Positions 63,836 to 64,000 of a DNA stretch of 64,000 bases are shown piece by piece. Made by a program: the position numbers and the translations under genes. Numbering within the stretch: the first letter of the stretch is position 1; each line of letters opens with the position of its first letter. Source of the stretch: Haliotis asinina (Eukaryota; Mollusca; Gastropoda; Lepetellida; Haliotidae); assembly GCF_037392515.1 (NCBI RefSeq), contig NC_090281.1:52492753-52556752 (forward strand), given 5' to 3'. The notes beneath the pieces are model-generated. The model saw only the letters and a program-made list of their open reading frames with translations. It did not search any database and was not told the origin of the DNA.

Positions 63836-64000
63836 TGCAAATCACACACTCAGTCTTTTCAGCTGAGTTTACATGCAGGCTATCATTTTTACTATAGAGA
63901 GGTAACTTCTGCATAGACAATGTGAATAATAATTCATCTATAACAGAGTCAACATAGAACATTCTACACCTCCATCAAACACCTGAGGTCTTTATCAGGA
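63836..64000. other. Window edge, no exon recognised
   Basis: Short minus-strand frames exist, but none has matching splice signals and family features. Confidence 0.4.

Noticed and set aside
63771-63962. Possible further exon of the EXOSC9 candidate
   Set aside because: The frame overlaps a SINE, and no donor/acceptor pair gives the phase needed to join 63511.

Overview
The window is animal nuclear DNA, most probably from a vetigastropod mollusc (abalone-like). That assignment is an inference. It rests on about ten copies of a SINE with the GTAAAACTAAACTCACTCAC tail, which I associate with vetigastropods, and on two host genes with clear animal protein signatures and GT-AG introns.

Layout. 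1-25251 is mostly one very homogeneous satellite. A 1853-bp unit repeats about 4 times in 1-7373 (entering from the left edge) and about 8.3 times in 9925-25251. The blocks are separated by 2.55 kb of unrelated DNA (7374-9924). Each unit holds roughly seven diverged 162-183-bp monomers plus about 650 bp of other sequence carrying three AAGGTCA nuclear-receptor-type half-sites and an E-box. 25380-27400 is a non-autonomous DNA transposon with 18-bp inverted ends between TTAA sites. 27941-29670 (minus) is a broken transposon-derived gene with a partly duplicated C-terminal end. 31118-32155 holds a GAAT/GAAAG microsatellite and a roughly 210-bp tandem repeat. 34136-37040 (plus) is a three-exon ninjurin gene. 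37.1-53.6 kb is a gene-poor interval of SINEs, a LINE 3' fragment, two minisatellites (31 bp and 47 bp), a dispersed repeat pair and two tiny palindromic insertions with 7-bp target duplications. 53910-58678 (plus) is a complete nine-exon cyclin A gene. 62289-63511 (minus) holds the last two coding exons of a convergent gene, best read as EXOSC9 (exosome subunit RRP45).

How the genes relate. Cyclin A drives S and G2/M progression through CDK1/2. EXOSC9 belongs to the RNA exosome. The two are tail-to-tail, as CCNA2 and EXOSC9 are in human, so this looks like an old linkage. Ninjurin is a small membrane protein acting in adhesion and plasma-membrane rupture; I see no functional link to the other two. 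In both ninjurin and the EXOSC9 candidate a SINE tail ends about 10 bases from a splice site. The strongest oddities are the near-identical satellite with its regular motif payload and the palindromic micro-insertions.
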